From contig CALEMB010000065.1 in assembly GCA_937902805.1 (NCBI GenBank), positions 1-6,718 on the forward strand: 6,718 nt of DNA, written 5' to 3'. The notes beneath the pieces are model-generated. The model ran no database searches, was not told the DNA's origin, and was given only the letters and a program-made list of their open reading frames with translations. Below are positions 1 to 6,496 of the stretch, piece by piece. Every line of letters starts with the position of its first letter. Position 1 is the first letter of the stretch. The DNA comes from an uncultured Bacteroidales bacterium (GTDB taxonomy: Bacteria > Bacteroidota > Bacteroidia > Bacteroidales > F082). Both the position numbers and the translations under genes were made by a program.

Positions 1-33
1 CTGTTCAACATTAAGCTACATGATTTTTGAAGC

Positions 34-111
34 GGGACTTGGGGACACGGGACAACCCTTCGACAAGCTCAGGGACCTGTCTCGCGTCTCGTGTCTCGTA
101 GTCCCGAGTCC
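34..111. repeat. Inverted repeat built from degenerate GTCTCGT heptads
   Basis: The left arm (34-53, GGGACTTGGGGACACGGGAC) and the reverse complement of the right arm (86-105) match at 16 of 20 positions. They enclose a 32-base spacer with the palindromic-type core CCCT...AGGG (56-74). The right side is a run of heptads: GTCTCGC at 79, GTCTCGT at 86 and 93, then GTCCCGA at 101 and a decayed GTCC at 108. The left arm holds the same unit on the other strand (GTCCCGT, GTCCCCA, GTCCCGC). The one 8-base step in the period falls at mirror-image places in the two arms. There is no ORF, U-tract or flanking target-site duplication. It is best described as a REP-like or MITE-like intergenic palindrome; copy number elsewhere cannot be judged from one window. 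Confidence 0.6.
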
Positions 112-201
112 AATATGCAAACTAAATTTGCTCATCTACTTATGAAAAATAATAGTTCTAAAAGTTTGCGTGCAAATCGAGTGCGAATTTTGTGTTTCCC
201 C

Positions 202-236
202 AAAAAACAAGGAGTCACGGTTTTCGTAACTCCTTG
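202..236 (-). terminator. Intrinsic terminator of the tRNA operon
   Basis: Read on the minus strand, an 8-bp stem (CAAGGAGT with ACTCCTTG, bases 208-215 and 229-236) continues past one mismatch into 3 more pairs, closes a 5-base loop, and is followed at once by six U (202-207). It begins about 10 bases past the tRNA-Pro 3' end. This is a textbook rho-independent terminator and marks the end of the tRNA-Ser/tRNA-Pro transcript. Confidence 0.85.
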
Positions 237-246
237 ATTGATAATG

Positions 247-321
247 TCGGGGCAAAAGGATTCGAACCTTCGACCCCCTGCTCCCAAAGCAGGTGCGCTA
301 GCCGGACTGCGCCATACCCCG
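247..321 (-). tRNA. tRNA-Pro(UGG)
   Basis: The minus strand folds as a complete 75-base cloverleaf. The acceptor stem is CGGGGTA with TGCCCCG, including the C1-G72 pair usual for bacterial proline tRNAs, with discriminator A at 247. The D arm is GCGC/GCGC with GG in the loop. The anticodon stem CCTGC/GCAGG carries loop TTTGGGA, giving anticodon UGG. The T arm carries TTCGAAT. The 3' CCA is not encoded, so it must be added after processing. It is the second gene of a two-tRNA operon, 35 bases after tRNA-Ser and directly behind the U-tract of a hairpin. UGG is the proline anticodon that can read most or all CCN codons. Confidence 0.97.
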
Positions 322-347
322 AAAAAAAAGACGATTTTCATCGTCTT
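322..347 (-). terminator. Terminator-like hairpin between tRNA-Ser and tRNA-Pro
   Basis: On the minus strand, an 8-bp perfect stem (AAGACGAT with ATCGTCTT, 340-347 and 328-335) closes a GAAA tetraloop of the GNRA type. It is followed by an uninterrupted U-tract that runs up to base 322. Base 321 is the first base of tRNA-Pro. The shape is that of an intrinsic terminator, but full termination here would silence tRNA-Pro, which has no room for its own promoter in the 35-base gap. It may act as a partial terminator or as a processing spacer. The structure is certain; its role is inference. Confidence 0.6.
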
Positions 348-356
348 CTTTCTTCG

Positions 357-445
357 CGGAGAAGGGGGGATTCGAACCCCCGGTACCCATTGCTGGATAC
401 GACAGTTTAGCAAACTGTTGGTTTCAGCCACTCACCCACCTCTCC
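357..445 (-). tRNA. tRNA-Ser(GCU)
   Basis: The minus strand folds as an 89-base class II tRNA. The acceptor stem is GGAGAGG with CTTCTCC (one G-U pair), with discriminator G as usual for serine. The anticodon stem ACAGT/ACTGT carries loop TTGCTAA, giving anticodon GCU, which reads AGC and AGU. The long variable arm forms its own stem (GTATCCA with TGGGTAC) with a GCAA loop, the identity mark of serine tRNAs. The T arm is GGGGG-TTCGAAT-CCCCC. CCA is not encoded. It is the first gene of the operon, about 20 bases below a good promoter candidate. Confidence 0.97.
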
Positions 446-464
446 TCGGCTGTGAATTGCGGTG

Positions 465-495
465 CAAAAATAGGGTTTTTTCCCATATCCACAAT
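465..495 (-). promoter_or_regulatory. Promoter of the tRNA-Ser/tRNA-Pro operon
   Basis: The minus strand reads TATTTTTG (472-465), a full match to the Bacteroidetes -7 consensus TAnnTTTG. It is preceded after a 19-base spacer by ATTG (495-492), a 3 of 4 match to the -33 TTTG element. Transcription would start near 458, leaving a leader of roughly 13 bases before tRNA-Ser. Confidence 0.65.
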
Positions 496-639
496 CGTTT
501 TTTGCCACTTTTTTTGAAGATTTTTTGTTATTCATTGAATTACAGTGCAATAGAATATCGTTGCTTTGCTTGTTTCATGTTCGATGAAAAATGCGGTTCC
601 CAAAACATAATCGCAAATAGTTGAAAAATAACGAAAAAA

Positions 640-671
640 TGTTAGCCCTTTTCATTTTATTTATATATTTG
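640..671 (+). promoter_or_regulatory. Promoter of the DUF349 gene
   Basis: TATATTTG at 664-671 matches the Bacteroidetes -7 consensus TAnnTTTG exactly. The -33 element is weak: only TGTT/GTTA lies at the right distance (640-644). The start point would be near 678, giving a leader of about 50 bases to the ATG at 729. The rest of the 446-639 interval shows no gene or clear structure. Confidence 0.55.
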
Positions 672-728
672 CACGCTTATTTTGTATAATAGGGTCAAGG
701 CTATTCCTTGATCATAAAACGAATTGAA

Positions 729-2717
729 ATGGAAAACAACGAACAACTGACTCAAAATCCTGCCATCGAGGAAGGGATTGAGAATGAAACGACGACATCG
801 AAGGCTTCCAAGAAAGCCATCGACGGTAACGAGAAAAAGAAGATTGTCAAACTGATCCAGCCTAGCATCCTGCCTGGCAAGGTGAGAATCGAGGTGAACA
901 CCCTCATGGACGAAGCGACCACCGAGCCTGCCCCGGCAGTCGACGAAGTGATGCCCGAGATGATGGAAAACCCCGAACTGGATGAGGAAGAATTGGTTGA
1001 AGACAATGCCGACTTGGACGGCCTCAACAAACTGCAACTGGTGGAAATGCTCGAAGAACTCGTGCAGGACATCGACATCCAGAAGATTAAGGACAAAGTT
1101 GCTGCCGTTCGTCTCCATTTCAATGCGTTGAACAAGGAAGACATGGACAACGAACTCAGCCAGTTCCTCCAAGGAGGAGGCGAGGCTGAGAGCTTCCAGC
1201 ATGTGGAAGACGCCATCGAACAACGCTTCAACGCTGCCTTCGGCATATTCAAGGCCAACCGCGCCAAGCAGAACGAAGACATGGAGAAGCAAAAGGTGGA
1301 GAACCTGGCCAAGAAACAATCCATCCTTGATGAATTGAAGGAAATCATCGCTTCTGACGACACACTGAAGAAGACCTACGACGACTTCCGCGCCCTGCAA
1401 GACCGCTGGAAGGAAATCGGCCCCGTGCCGCCGGCGGAAAATTCCAATCTCTGGAACAACTACCATTTCCTCGTCGAGAAGTTTTTCGACAAGGTGCGCA
1501 TCGGCCGTGAGCTACGTGACCTCGACATGAAGAAGAACCTCGACGCAAAGATTGACCTTTGCGAGAAGGCTGAAGAACTCCTTGATGAGAAGTCCATCAC
1601 CAAGGCCTTCAAGGCATTGCAGAAGCTGCATGAGGATTGGAAGGAAGTCGGCCCCGTCCCGCAAGACAAGAAAGACGAGATTTGGGAACGCTTCAAGGCT
1701 GCTACCGACAAGATTAACGCCATCCGCCGCGAGCATTATTCCAAGATTGAGGAAGAGCAAACAGCCAACCTCGAAGCCAAGAAGACGCTGTGTGAGAAGG
1801 CCGATGAGCTTATCGCCGAGCCTTATACCAGCGTGAACGCCTGGCAGAAGAAGTCGACCGAGCTTTCAGACATCTTCGGCGTTTGGAAGACGGTCGGTCC
1901 TGCCAGCAAGAAGGACAACGAGGAAATCTGGCAACGCTTCCGTGGCACTATGGACAAGTTCTTTGCCATGAAGAAGGAGTTCTTTGCCTCACTGAAAGAC
2001 AAGCAGACCGAAAACCTCGAGCGCAAGAGTCAACTTTGCAGCGAAGCCGAAGCTTTGATGGAGTCGACGGATTGGAAGAATGCCACCGAGCAGATGAAGA
2101 AGCTTCAGGAAGAATGGAAGACCATCGGCCCCGTACCGAAGCGTCATGCCGACAAAATCTGGAAGCGCTTCCGCGCCGCTTGCGACACCTTCTTCAACCG
2201 TAAGAACGAGCACTTCAGTGGCCGCCGCACGGAAGAGGAAGCCAATCTCGCTGCCAAGAAAGCCCTGCTTGAGGAAATCAAGGCCTTCGAAGTTGGACCG
2301 AACCGCAATGAGAATATGGATGCCATCAAGGCCTTCCAGAAGCGTTGGATTGAAATCGGCTATGTGCCGATGAAGCACAAGGATGCCATCAACAAGGAAT
2401 ACCGCGAGCTTATCGACGGTTTCTTCGACACCATGCGCAAGAACCAGAACGAGGCATCGACCAATGAGTTCCGCGAGATGATGGACACATGGAAGGACGA
2501 TCCGAACGCCAACGACAAGGTGCGCCGCGAACGCAACACCTTGCAGACCCGCATCCAGAAGCTGCGCGACGAAATCGCAGCCATGGAAAACAACATCGGA
2601 TTCTTCTCCAACAGCAAGAACTCGGAGCTGATGCGCGCCGAGTACGAAAAGAAGATTAACAAGGCCAAGGAAGACCTGAAGGTCCTGGAAGAGAAGCTGA
2701 AGATCGCTGAGGAATAA
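729..2717 (+). CDS. DUF349 multi-repeat protein
   Basis: The protein has 662 residues, is predicted cytoplasmic (no signal peptide or membrane segment) and is strongly charged. Residues 1-95 are acidic and low in complexity. Residues of about 98-190 form a helical lead-in. Five DUF349 repeats follow, each with W-K-x-I/V-G-P-V-P at its centre and I/LW-x-x-F/Y after it. The marker Trp residues are at 227, 304, 386, 463 and 540, so the period is 77, 82, 77, 77. Repeats 2-4 also share an LC-(E/S)-x-A motif with Cys at 278, 355 and 437. The last repeat is the most diverged (IGYVP). The tail, from about 595 to 662, is a coiled coil containing ENNIGFFSNSKN. An in-frame TTG at 708 would add 7 residues; I chose the ATG because it is the normal start and MENNEQ begins the acidic segment. 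The biochemical role of DUF349 proteins is not established. The gene is monocistronic, between its own promoter and tandem terminators. Confidence 0.95.
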   Translation: MENNEQLTQNPAIEEGIENETTTSKASKKAIDGNEKKKIVKLIQPSILPGKVRIEVNTLMDEATTEPAPAVDEVMPEMMENPELDEEELVEDNADLDGLNKLQLVEMLEELVQDIDIQKIKDKVAAVRLHFNALNKEDMDNELSQFLQGGGEAESFQHVEDAIEQRFNAAFGIFKANRAKQNEDMEKQKVENLAKKQSILDELKEIIASDDTLKKTYDDFRALQDRWKEIGPVPPAENSNLWNNYHFLVEKFFDKVRIGRELRDLDMKKNLDAKIDLCEKAEELLDEKSITKAFKALQKLHEDWKEVGPVPQDKKDEIWERFKAATDKINAIRREHYSKIEEEQTANLEAKKTLCEKADELIAEPYTSVNAWQKKSTELSDIFGVWKTVGPASKKDNEEIWQRFRGTMDKFFAMKKEFFASLKDKQTENLERKSQLCSEAEALMESTDWKNATEQMKKLQEEWKTIGPVPKRHADKIWKRFRAACDTFFNRKNEHFSGRRTEEEANLAAKKALLEEIKAFEVGPNRNENMDAIKAFQKRWIEIGYVPMKHKDAINKEYRELIDGFFDTMRKNQNEASTNEFREMMDTWKDDPNANDKVRRERNTLQTRIQKLRDEIAAMENNIGFFSNSKNSELMRAEYEKKINKAKEDLKVLEEKLKIAEE

Positions 2718-2743
2718 GCAAAGCGGCAATTCATGCCAACAAC

Positions 2744-2774
2744 AAAAGCACCTCAATCGAGGTGCTTTTCTTTT
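2744..2774 (+). terminator. Terminator 1 of the DUF349 gene (possibly bidirectional)
   Basis: An 11-bp perfect stem (AAAAGCACCTC with GAGGTGCTTTT, 2744-2754 and 2759-2769) closes the loop AATC and continues into CTTTT. It begins 26 bases after the DUF349 stop codon. On the minus strand the same stem ends in four U followed by GUUGUU, so it could also help stop the convergent receptor transcript. Confidence 0.85.
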
Positions 2775-2792
2775 GTGATGACACAACTAAAG

Positions 2793-2818
2793 AAGCACCC
2801 CTTGCGAGGTGCTTTTTT
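2793..2818 (+). terminator. Terminator 2 between the convergent genes
   Basis: A stem AAGCACC (2793-2799) with GGTGCTT (2808-2814) and an 8-base loop is followed by a run of six T (2813-2818, overlapping the stem end). It lies 48 bases past the first hairpin and shares its AAGCACC/GGTGCTT stem. On the minus strand it starts 22 bases after the receptor stop codon but has only a weak U-tract. It is probably a back-up terminator for the plus strand and perhaps the first stem met by receptor transcripts. Confidence 0.75.
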
Positions 2819-2836
2819 GGATTGGAACAATTCGGA

Positions 2837-5800
2837 TTAGAAGTTGAAACGCAGGTTCAGAGCCATTGACCAAGTGGAGTAGGTGCTGGCGTAGGTGTTC
2901 CAAGTAGGATCGGTGAACGTGTACTTGTAAGGATCCTCTTCAGTACCGTTGCCGGTGAGCTTCACGATGTCGCTGCTGCTCAGACGCTGCATGTTGCCCC
3001 AGCCTCTCCAGAACAGGTTGGCGAGGTTCTTGATATCGACACCAGCACTGATGCTCGGGCCAGCCTTGAACTTATAGGTTCTTTCATACTTGAAGTTGAA
3101 GGTGTGTCTCCAAGGAGCGATGGCACCACCACGTTCGGCATACATGCCACGGTGAGCGCTCAAATACTTGTCAGCCTTGATGAAGTTGTTGAATTCTTCA
3201 GGGTTGGTGTAAGGTGTGTTGTCGGCGAAGAGCTGTGCCTCGGTCGGGATGTAAGCCAAGCTGTTGGAACCACCGTCACCATTCACATTGCTGGTCATGG
3301 TGTAGCTGTAGCGGGTGTAGCTGTAGCCGCCAATGTAGCAGTGGTTGAAGCCTTCATAGTAAAGGCCAACAGTCTCAGTGGTGTGTTGACCGACGTGCCA
3401 GGTCCAACCGAGGTTGAAGAGCACACGGTGAGGCGTGACGTAGCTGCTATAGCCAAGTTCGTGGACGTTGGAGCCGTTGACACCAAAAGCATTCGTGTTG
3501 TAGGCCGAGGTGACTTGGTCGCCGATACCGTCGGTGACGTTCTTGCCTTCAGCGTAGGTGTAGGCAGCCATCAAGTTGAGACCGCACTTGAAGTCCTTGC
3601 TCAACTGACCCATGACACTGTAGTAGTAGCCATTGTTGTGCTTGTCAGTGTTGGTAATATAATAAGGTGTGACGGCTTTGCCAAGGGAGTTAGTGATGCC
3701 TTCGCTCTTCCATACGATTCTTTCGCCAGGTTCACCAGGCAGTTGGATGGTGCCATCTTCCACGATACCGAGCTTGGTGACAGCAACAGAGGCGATGTCC
3801 TTGTTGTAGATACCTTCAGCAGTGAATTTGATGTTGCCAGGGATAGTGATATCGAAGGCCAAGCTGCTCTTCCAAGTCTGAGGCATGCGGAGGTTCTTGT
3901 CCATGATGGTGGTGGACTGAGGAGCCGGCAGATCGCCAGTCAGCAGGAGGTTGGAGTTGTTGTTGATAATGTCAGTCGGGCTGGTGAAGAAAGAGATTTG
4001 GGTCTCTTCGTTACTGTTGATGTATTGGTTCTGCAAGCAGTTGGAGTTACCCACGGTGGAAACAATCCACACGAAAGGCAGACGGCCGGTGTAGAGACCG
4101 GAACCACCACGGATGATGTACTTACGATCTCCGGTGAGGTCCCAGTTGAAGCCCAAACGGGGTGAGAAGTTCACGCGAGCCTTCGGCATGTCGGCGGTGG
4201 AGAGGCCGCTCATGGAGTTGTTACCATCGGCAATGGCATGGTGGACACCATCAGCATCGTTCCAACCTTCAGAAAATTCCTTGTTGATATTGTAACCAGC
4301 GATGGAAGGATACCACGGCACTTCGACGCGGAGACCGACAGACAGCTTGAAGCGGTCGCTGAGGTTCATTTCGTCCTGAGCATAGATTGATCCTTGCATA
4401 TAGTTGAAGGAAGGATAAACCTGCTTGTGATCAGCGTTGTTACCATAGGTGATGGCGAAAGCGGCCGGGTTGGCATCGTTCACAAAGTCCTCCCATGAGT
4501 TGTAGACATAGTAGCCAGCGCCACCTTGCATGAAGCCGTTCTTGGTGTTGTCGAACTCGTACTGGGCACCGAAGGTCAAGTTGTTGAAGCCAGCGGTGTA
4601 GGTCACTTCGTCGGTGACGACTGCGGTTTGCACGTCACGAAGGTTGCCGTAGGTGAACGGGTCGGGACCAAAGCTGGTGTAGACGGCTTTGGTGCCATCT
4701 TCCAAAGGTTCAAGAATATCGACGGTGGGGAAGAGGTCGCCCACGAAGCTACGAGGCTCATTCTGGCGCGAATAAGTGGCACGCAACATATTGTTGCCTC
4801 TACCGCTTGCGAAGCTGTGGTTCCACTCAGCGGCGACGGAGCTGAAGTTCTGTTCCTGGAAGTAACGGCTGCTCTCGAAATACAAGGCATATTCAGAGGT
4901 ACGGCCGTAGGTGTTACGGTTGTAGACCGAGCTTGAGAGCGGGTTGATGGAGCTTGAAGGAGCGCTTGAATATTTGTTCTTCACCAAGCTGTAACGGACA
5001 TTGACCTTGTCCTTGTCGCCGATGTTCCAGTCCAAACGGGCAATCAACTTGAGGTCAGGAGTGCTGGCGCTGTAGTTCTGGTAGCGGCCAGGATTGTAGT
5101 TGTACTTGGTCATCAGGTAGTCCTTCATCATTTCCATTCTCTCAACAGTAGGACGGCTGTATTGGGTGCCACCGCCCCAGTCGTCACCCTCGTTTTCGCG
5201 AGCGAATTGGGTTTGACCAGGGTCAACGTCGCTTTGGTATTCAAAGTTCACGAAGAAGAACAACTTGTTCTTCACGATGGGACCGCCAACGCTGATGCCG
5301 ACGGTGTTATCCAAGGATTTCGCAAGCTTCAGACGATCGGGATAGTTGCCGAGTTCATCTTTCTTGCCATACTTGGAACCGATGAGACCGTCATTGGTGA
5401 AGTAATCGTAAACACTCACATGCCAGTTGTTGGTACCACTCTTGGTGACGGCGTTGATGGCACCGCCAGTGAAGCCGCTGTGACGGACGTCGAAAGGAGT
5501 GATGTTGATGGTCATGGATTCGATAGCGTCCAAGGAGATGGGGCTACCACCGGCAGGCAGGTTGCCACCGATACCGAAGGCGTTGTTGAAAGCAGCACCG
5601 TCAACGGTGACGTAGGACTGACGGTAGTTACCACCGCCGATAGCCAGACCGTTGGAAGTGGCGGCAGCCTGAGGTGTCAGGGCCAACACGTCGTTCAAGC
5701 TACGGTTGATGGTGGGCAGAGCGGCGATTTGCTCGTTGTTGATGGCCGTTGTGGCACCAGCGCGGTCGCTGTCCATGCCATTTGAAACAGCCTCTGCTAC

Positions 5801-6154
5801 GACGGAGACCTCGCCTAAGCCAATGGCCTCTTCATTCAAGCGGACATTCAGGATCTTGGTCTCACCCAAGGTGGCAGTGACGCCTTCCTGCTTGACCGTC
5901 TGGAAACCGACCATGCGGTACTCAATCGTGTAAGGACCACCGGGACGGATGTTGAGCAAACGGTAATTACCGTTGGCATCGGCCACAGCATAATACTGTG
6001 AACCCGAAGGGGTGTGCGTGGCAACAACCGTGGCGCCCGGAAGCGTACCCTTGTTGTTGTCAGTGATTTTTCCACTGATGCTTGAGGTAGTCACCTGAGC
6101 CATCAAGCTAATGGAGGCAATCATAGCCAAGAAAAAAGTAAATAACTTTTTCAT
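2837..6154 (-). CDS. Oar-like TonB-dependent outer-membrane receptor
   Basis: This is a 1105-residue predicted outer-membrane transporter powered by TonB. Residues 1-20 (MKKLFTFFLAMIASISLMAQ) are a signal peptide, probably cleaved after MAQ. Residues of about 22-107 are a carboxypeptidase-regulatory-like beta domain (SGKITD...GTLPGATV, then a YRMVGF motif). LGEVSVVAEA (114-122) links to the plug, about 133-238, which ends in the Oar-type run ITPFDVRHSGFTGGAINAV followed by TKSGTN. The rest is the beta-barrel, with the late conserved block MYAERGGAIAPW (Trp 1015) and the terminal LRFNF*, whose final Phe suits BAM-mediated insertion. An in-frame ATG at 6202 would add 16 residues, but the ATG at 6154 puts the Lys residues and hydrophobic core at the correct place. 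No SusD gene lies downstream, so this is not a SusC/SusD pair. The substrate is unknown; in Myxococcus, Oar has been linked to protease export, but transfer of that role here would be speculative. Confidence 0.95.
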   Translation of the reverse strand: MKKLFTFFLAMIASISLMAQVTTSSISGKITDNNKGTLPGATVVATHTPSGSQYYAVADANGNYRLLNIRPGGPYTIEYRMVGFQTVKQEGVTATLGETKILNVRLNEEAIGLGEVSVVAEAVSNGMDSDRAGATTAINNEQIAALPTINRSLNDVLALTPQAAATSNGLAIGGGNYRQSYVTVDGAAFNNAFGIGGNLPAGGSPISLDAIESMTINITPFDVRHSGFTGGAINAVTKSGTNNWHVSVYDYFTNDGLIGSKYGKKDELGNYPDRLKLAKSLDNTVGISVGGPIVKNKLFFFVNFEYQSDVDPGQTQFARENEGDDWGGGTQYSRPTVERMEMMKDYLMTKYNYNPGRYQNYSASTPDLKLIARLDWNIGDKDKVNVRYSLVKNKYSSAPSSSINPLSSSVYNRNTYGRTSEYALYFESSRYFQEQNFSSVAAEWNHSFASGRGNNMLRATYSRQNEPRSFVGDLFPTVDILEPLEDGTKAVYTSFGPDPFTYGNLRDVQTAVVTDEVTYTAGFNNLTFGAQYEFDNTKNGFMQGGAGYYVYNSWEDFVNDANPAAFAITYGNNADHKQVYPSFNYMQGSIYAQDEMNLSDRFKLSVGLRVEVPWYPSIAGYNINKEFSEGWNDADGVHHAIADGNNSMSGLSTADMPKARVNFSPRLGFNWDLTGDRKYIIRGGSGLYTGRLPFVWIVSTVGNSNCLQNQYINSNEETQISFFTSPTDIINNNSNLLLTGDLPAPQSTTIMDKNLRMPQTWKSSLAFDITIPGNIKFTAEGIYNKDIASVAVTKLGIVEDGTIQLPGEPGERIVWKSEGITNSLGKAVTPYYITNTDKHNNGYYYSVMGQLSKDFKCGLNLMAAYTYAEGKNVTDGIGDQVTSAYNTNAFGVNGSNVHELGYSSYVTPHRVLFNLGWTWHVGQHTTETVGLYYEGFNHCYIGGYSYTRYSYTMTSNVNGDGGSNSLAYIPTEAQLFADNTPYTNPEEFNNFIKADKYLSAHRGMYAERGGAIAPWRHTFNFKYERTYKFKAGPSISAGVDIKNLANLFWRGWGNMQRLSSSDIVKLTGNGTEEDPYKYTFTDPTWNTYASTYSTWSMALNLRFNF

Positions 6155-6237
6155 AGGTAATAATTTAATGTTAATAATTGAGTTGATTGTATTGATTATC
6201 ATGTTTTTCTGTTTCCAGATCGGCCTATTAAACCGTG

Positions 6238-6268
6238 CAAATATAAGCCATTCCTTTTAATTCCCAAC
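6238..6268 (-). promoter_or_regulatory. Promoter of the TonB-dependent receptor gene
   Basis: The minus strand reads TATATTTG (6245-6238), an exact match to TAnnTTTG. GTTG (6268-6265) lies 19 bases upstream as a 3 of 4 match to the -33 TTTG. Start near 6231 would give a leader of about 77 bases before the ATG at 6154. The in-frame ATG at 6202 would also lie inside this transcript, so the promoter does not by itself decide the start codon. Confidence 0.65.
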
Positions 6269-6340
6269 CCATATTTCAATAAACTATTCCCGATTTTCCA
6301 CGAAAAGTAATCAACATGTTTTGTTCATAACTTATAAGGG

Positions 6341-6373
6341 TTTGATTATGATAAGGTTGTGATGCTATCTTTG
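6341..6373 (+). promoter_or_regulatory. Promoter of the lipoprotein gene (distal)
   Basis: TTTG (6341-6344), a 21-base spacer, and TATCTTTG (6366-6373) match both Bacteroidetes promoter elements fully. It is the best promoter in the window. Start near 6380 would leave a leader of about 115 bases before the ATG at 6497, long enough for leader RNA structure. Confidence 0.7.
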
Positions 6374-6394
6374 GTATCGTTTCGCTCTAAAAAA

Positions 6395-6465
6395 TCACCT
6401 TATTTATTATATGAAACCGCACTGGTGAAATTTTGTGCCGTTTCTGCACAGGTCTCGTTTTTTTT
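6395..6465 (+). other. Possible structured leader with T8 tract
   Basis: Within the predicted leader of the lipoprotein gene, TCACC (6395-6399) can pair with GGTGA (6424-6428) across a 24-base loop. TGTGC (6434-6438) can pair with GCACA (6446-6450) across a 7-base loop. Eight T follow at 6458-6465, but 7 bases separate them from the second stem, so this is a poor classical terminator. It could be an attenuator remnant or chance in AT-rich DNA. Confidence 0.2.
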
Positions 6466-6468
6466 GTG

Positions 6469-6476
6469 TATTTTTG
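6469..6476 (+). promoter_or_regulatory. Possible proximal -7 element of the lipoprotein gene
   Basis: TATTTTTG matches the -7 consensus TAnnTTTG, but no TTTG-like element lies 19-21 bases upstream. If used, it would give a leader of only about 14 bases. It is much weaker support than the distal candidate and may be chance in T-rich DNA. Confidence 0.3.
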
Positions 6477-6496
6477 AAGCCTGAAAAACCAAACCC

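Larger units (their letters stand above)
6155..6496. other. Divergent intergenic region, receptor and lipoprotein
   Basis: This AT-rich 342-base gap separates the divergent receptor and lipoprotein genes. It holds a minus-strand promoter candidate (6238-6268) and two plus-strand candidates (6341-6373 and 6469-6476). Between the outermost elements lie two perfect 8-bp palindromes, AACATGTT (6313-6320) and CTTATAAG (6331-6338). The receptor leader (about 6230-6155) is AT-rich and has no Shine-Dalgarno sequence. I see no tRNA, known riboswitch fold or convincing small gene. Confidence 0.6.

Noticed and set aside
34..111. CRISPR array or integron attC site
   Set aside because: There are no direct repeats of CRISPR length with unique spacers and no attC core sites. 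The structure is an inverted arrangement of heptads.
115..237. A 40-codon plus-strand ORF starting MQTKFAHLLMKNN
   Set aside because: It runs through the minus-strand terminator, has no promoter or ribosome signal, and is short enough to arise by chance. Repeated occurrence of this peptide in related genomes would more likely mark a repeated DNA segment than a gene.
132..624. Overlapping small ORFs on both strands across 132-431, 192-410 and 238-624
   Set aside because: They are translations of the two tRNA genes and their terminators. The peptide strings such as FEPSTP and GGIRTPGT are the usual false products of tRNA T arms.
657..1466. A 269-codon minus-strand ORF over the start of the DUF349 gene
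   Set aside because: It overlaps the plus-strand promoter and the acidic N-terminus, and is the hydrophobic shadow of Glu/Lys codons.
1989..2786. A 265-codon minus-strand ORF antisense to the DUF349 gene
   Set aside because: Its Leu/Phe/Val-rich translation is the complement of Lys/Glu-rich coding sequence, and it crosses the first terminator. The DUF349 frame has clear repeat structure.
3104..4165. A 353-codon plus-strand ORF antisense to the receptor
   Set aside because: It lies wholly inside the receptor gene. Its Val/Ala/Gly/Asp-rich translation is typical of a frame shadowing a GC-biased coding strand, and it has no recognisable domain, signal or promoter.
2837..6154. SusC/RagA assignment for the receptor
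   Set aside because: It has a carboxypeptidase-regulatory-like domain as SusC does, but the plug ends in the Oar-type FDVRHSGFTGGAIN motif and no SusD gene follows.
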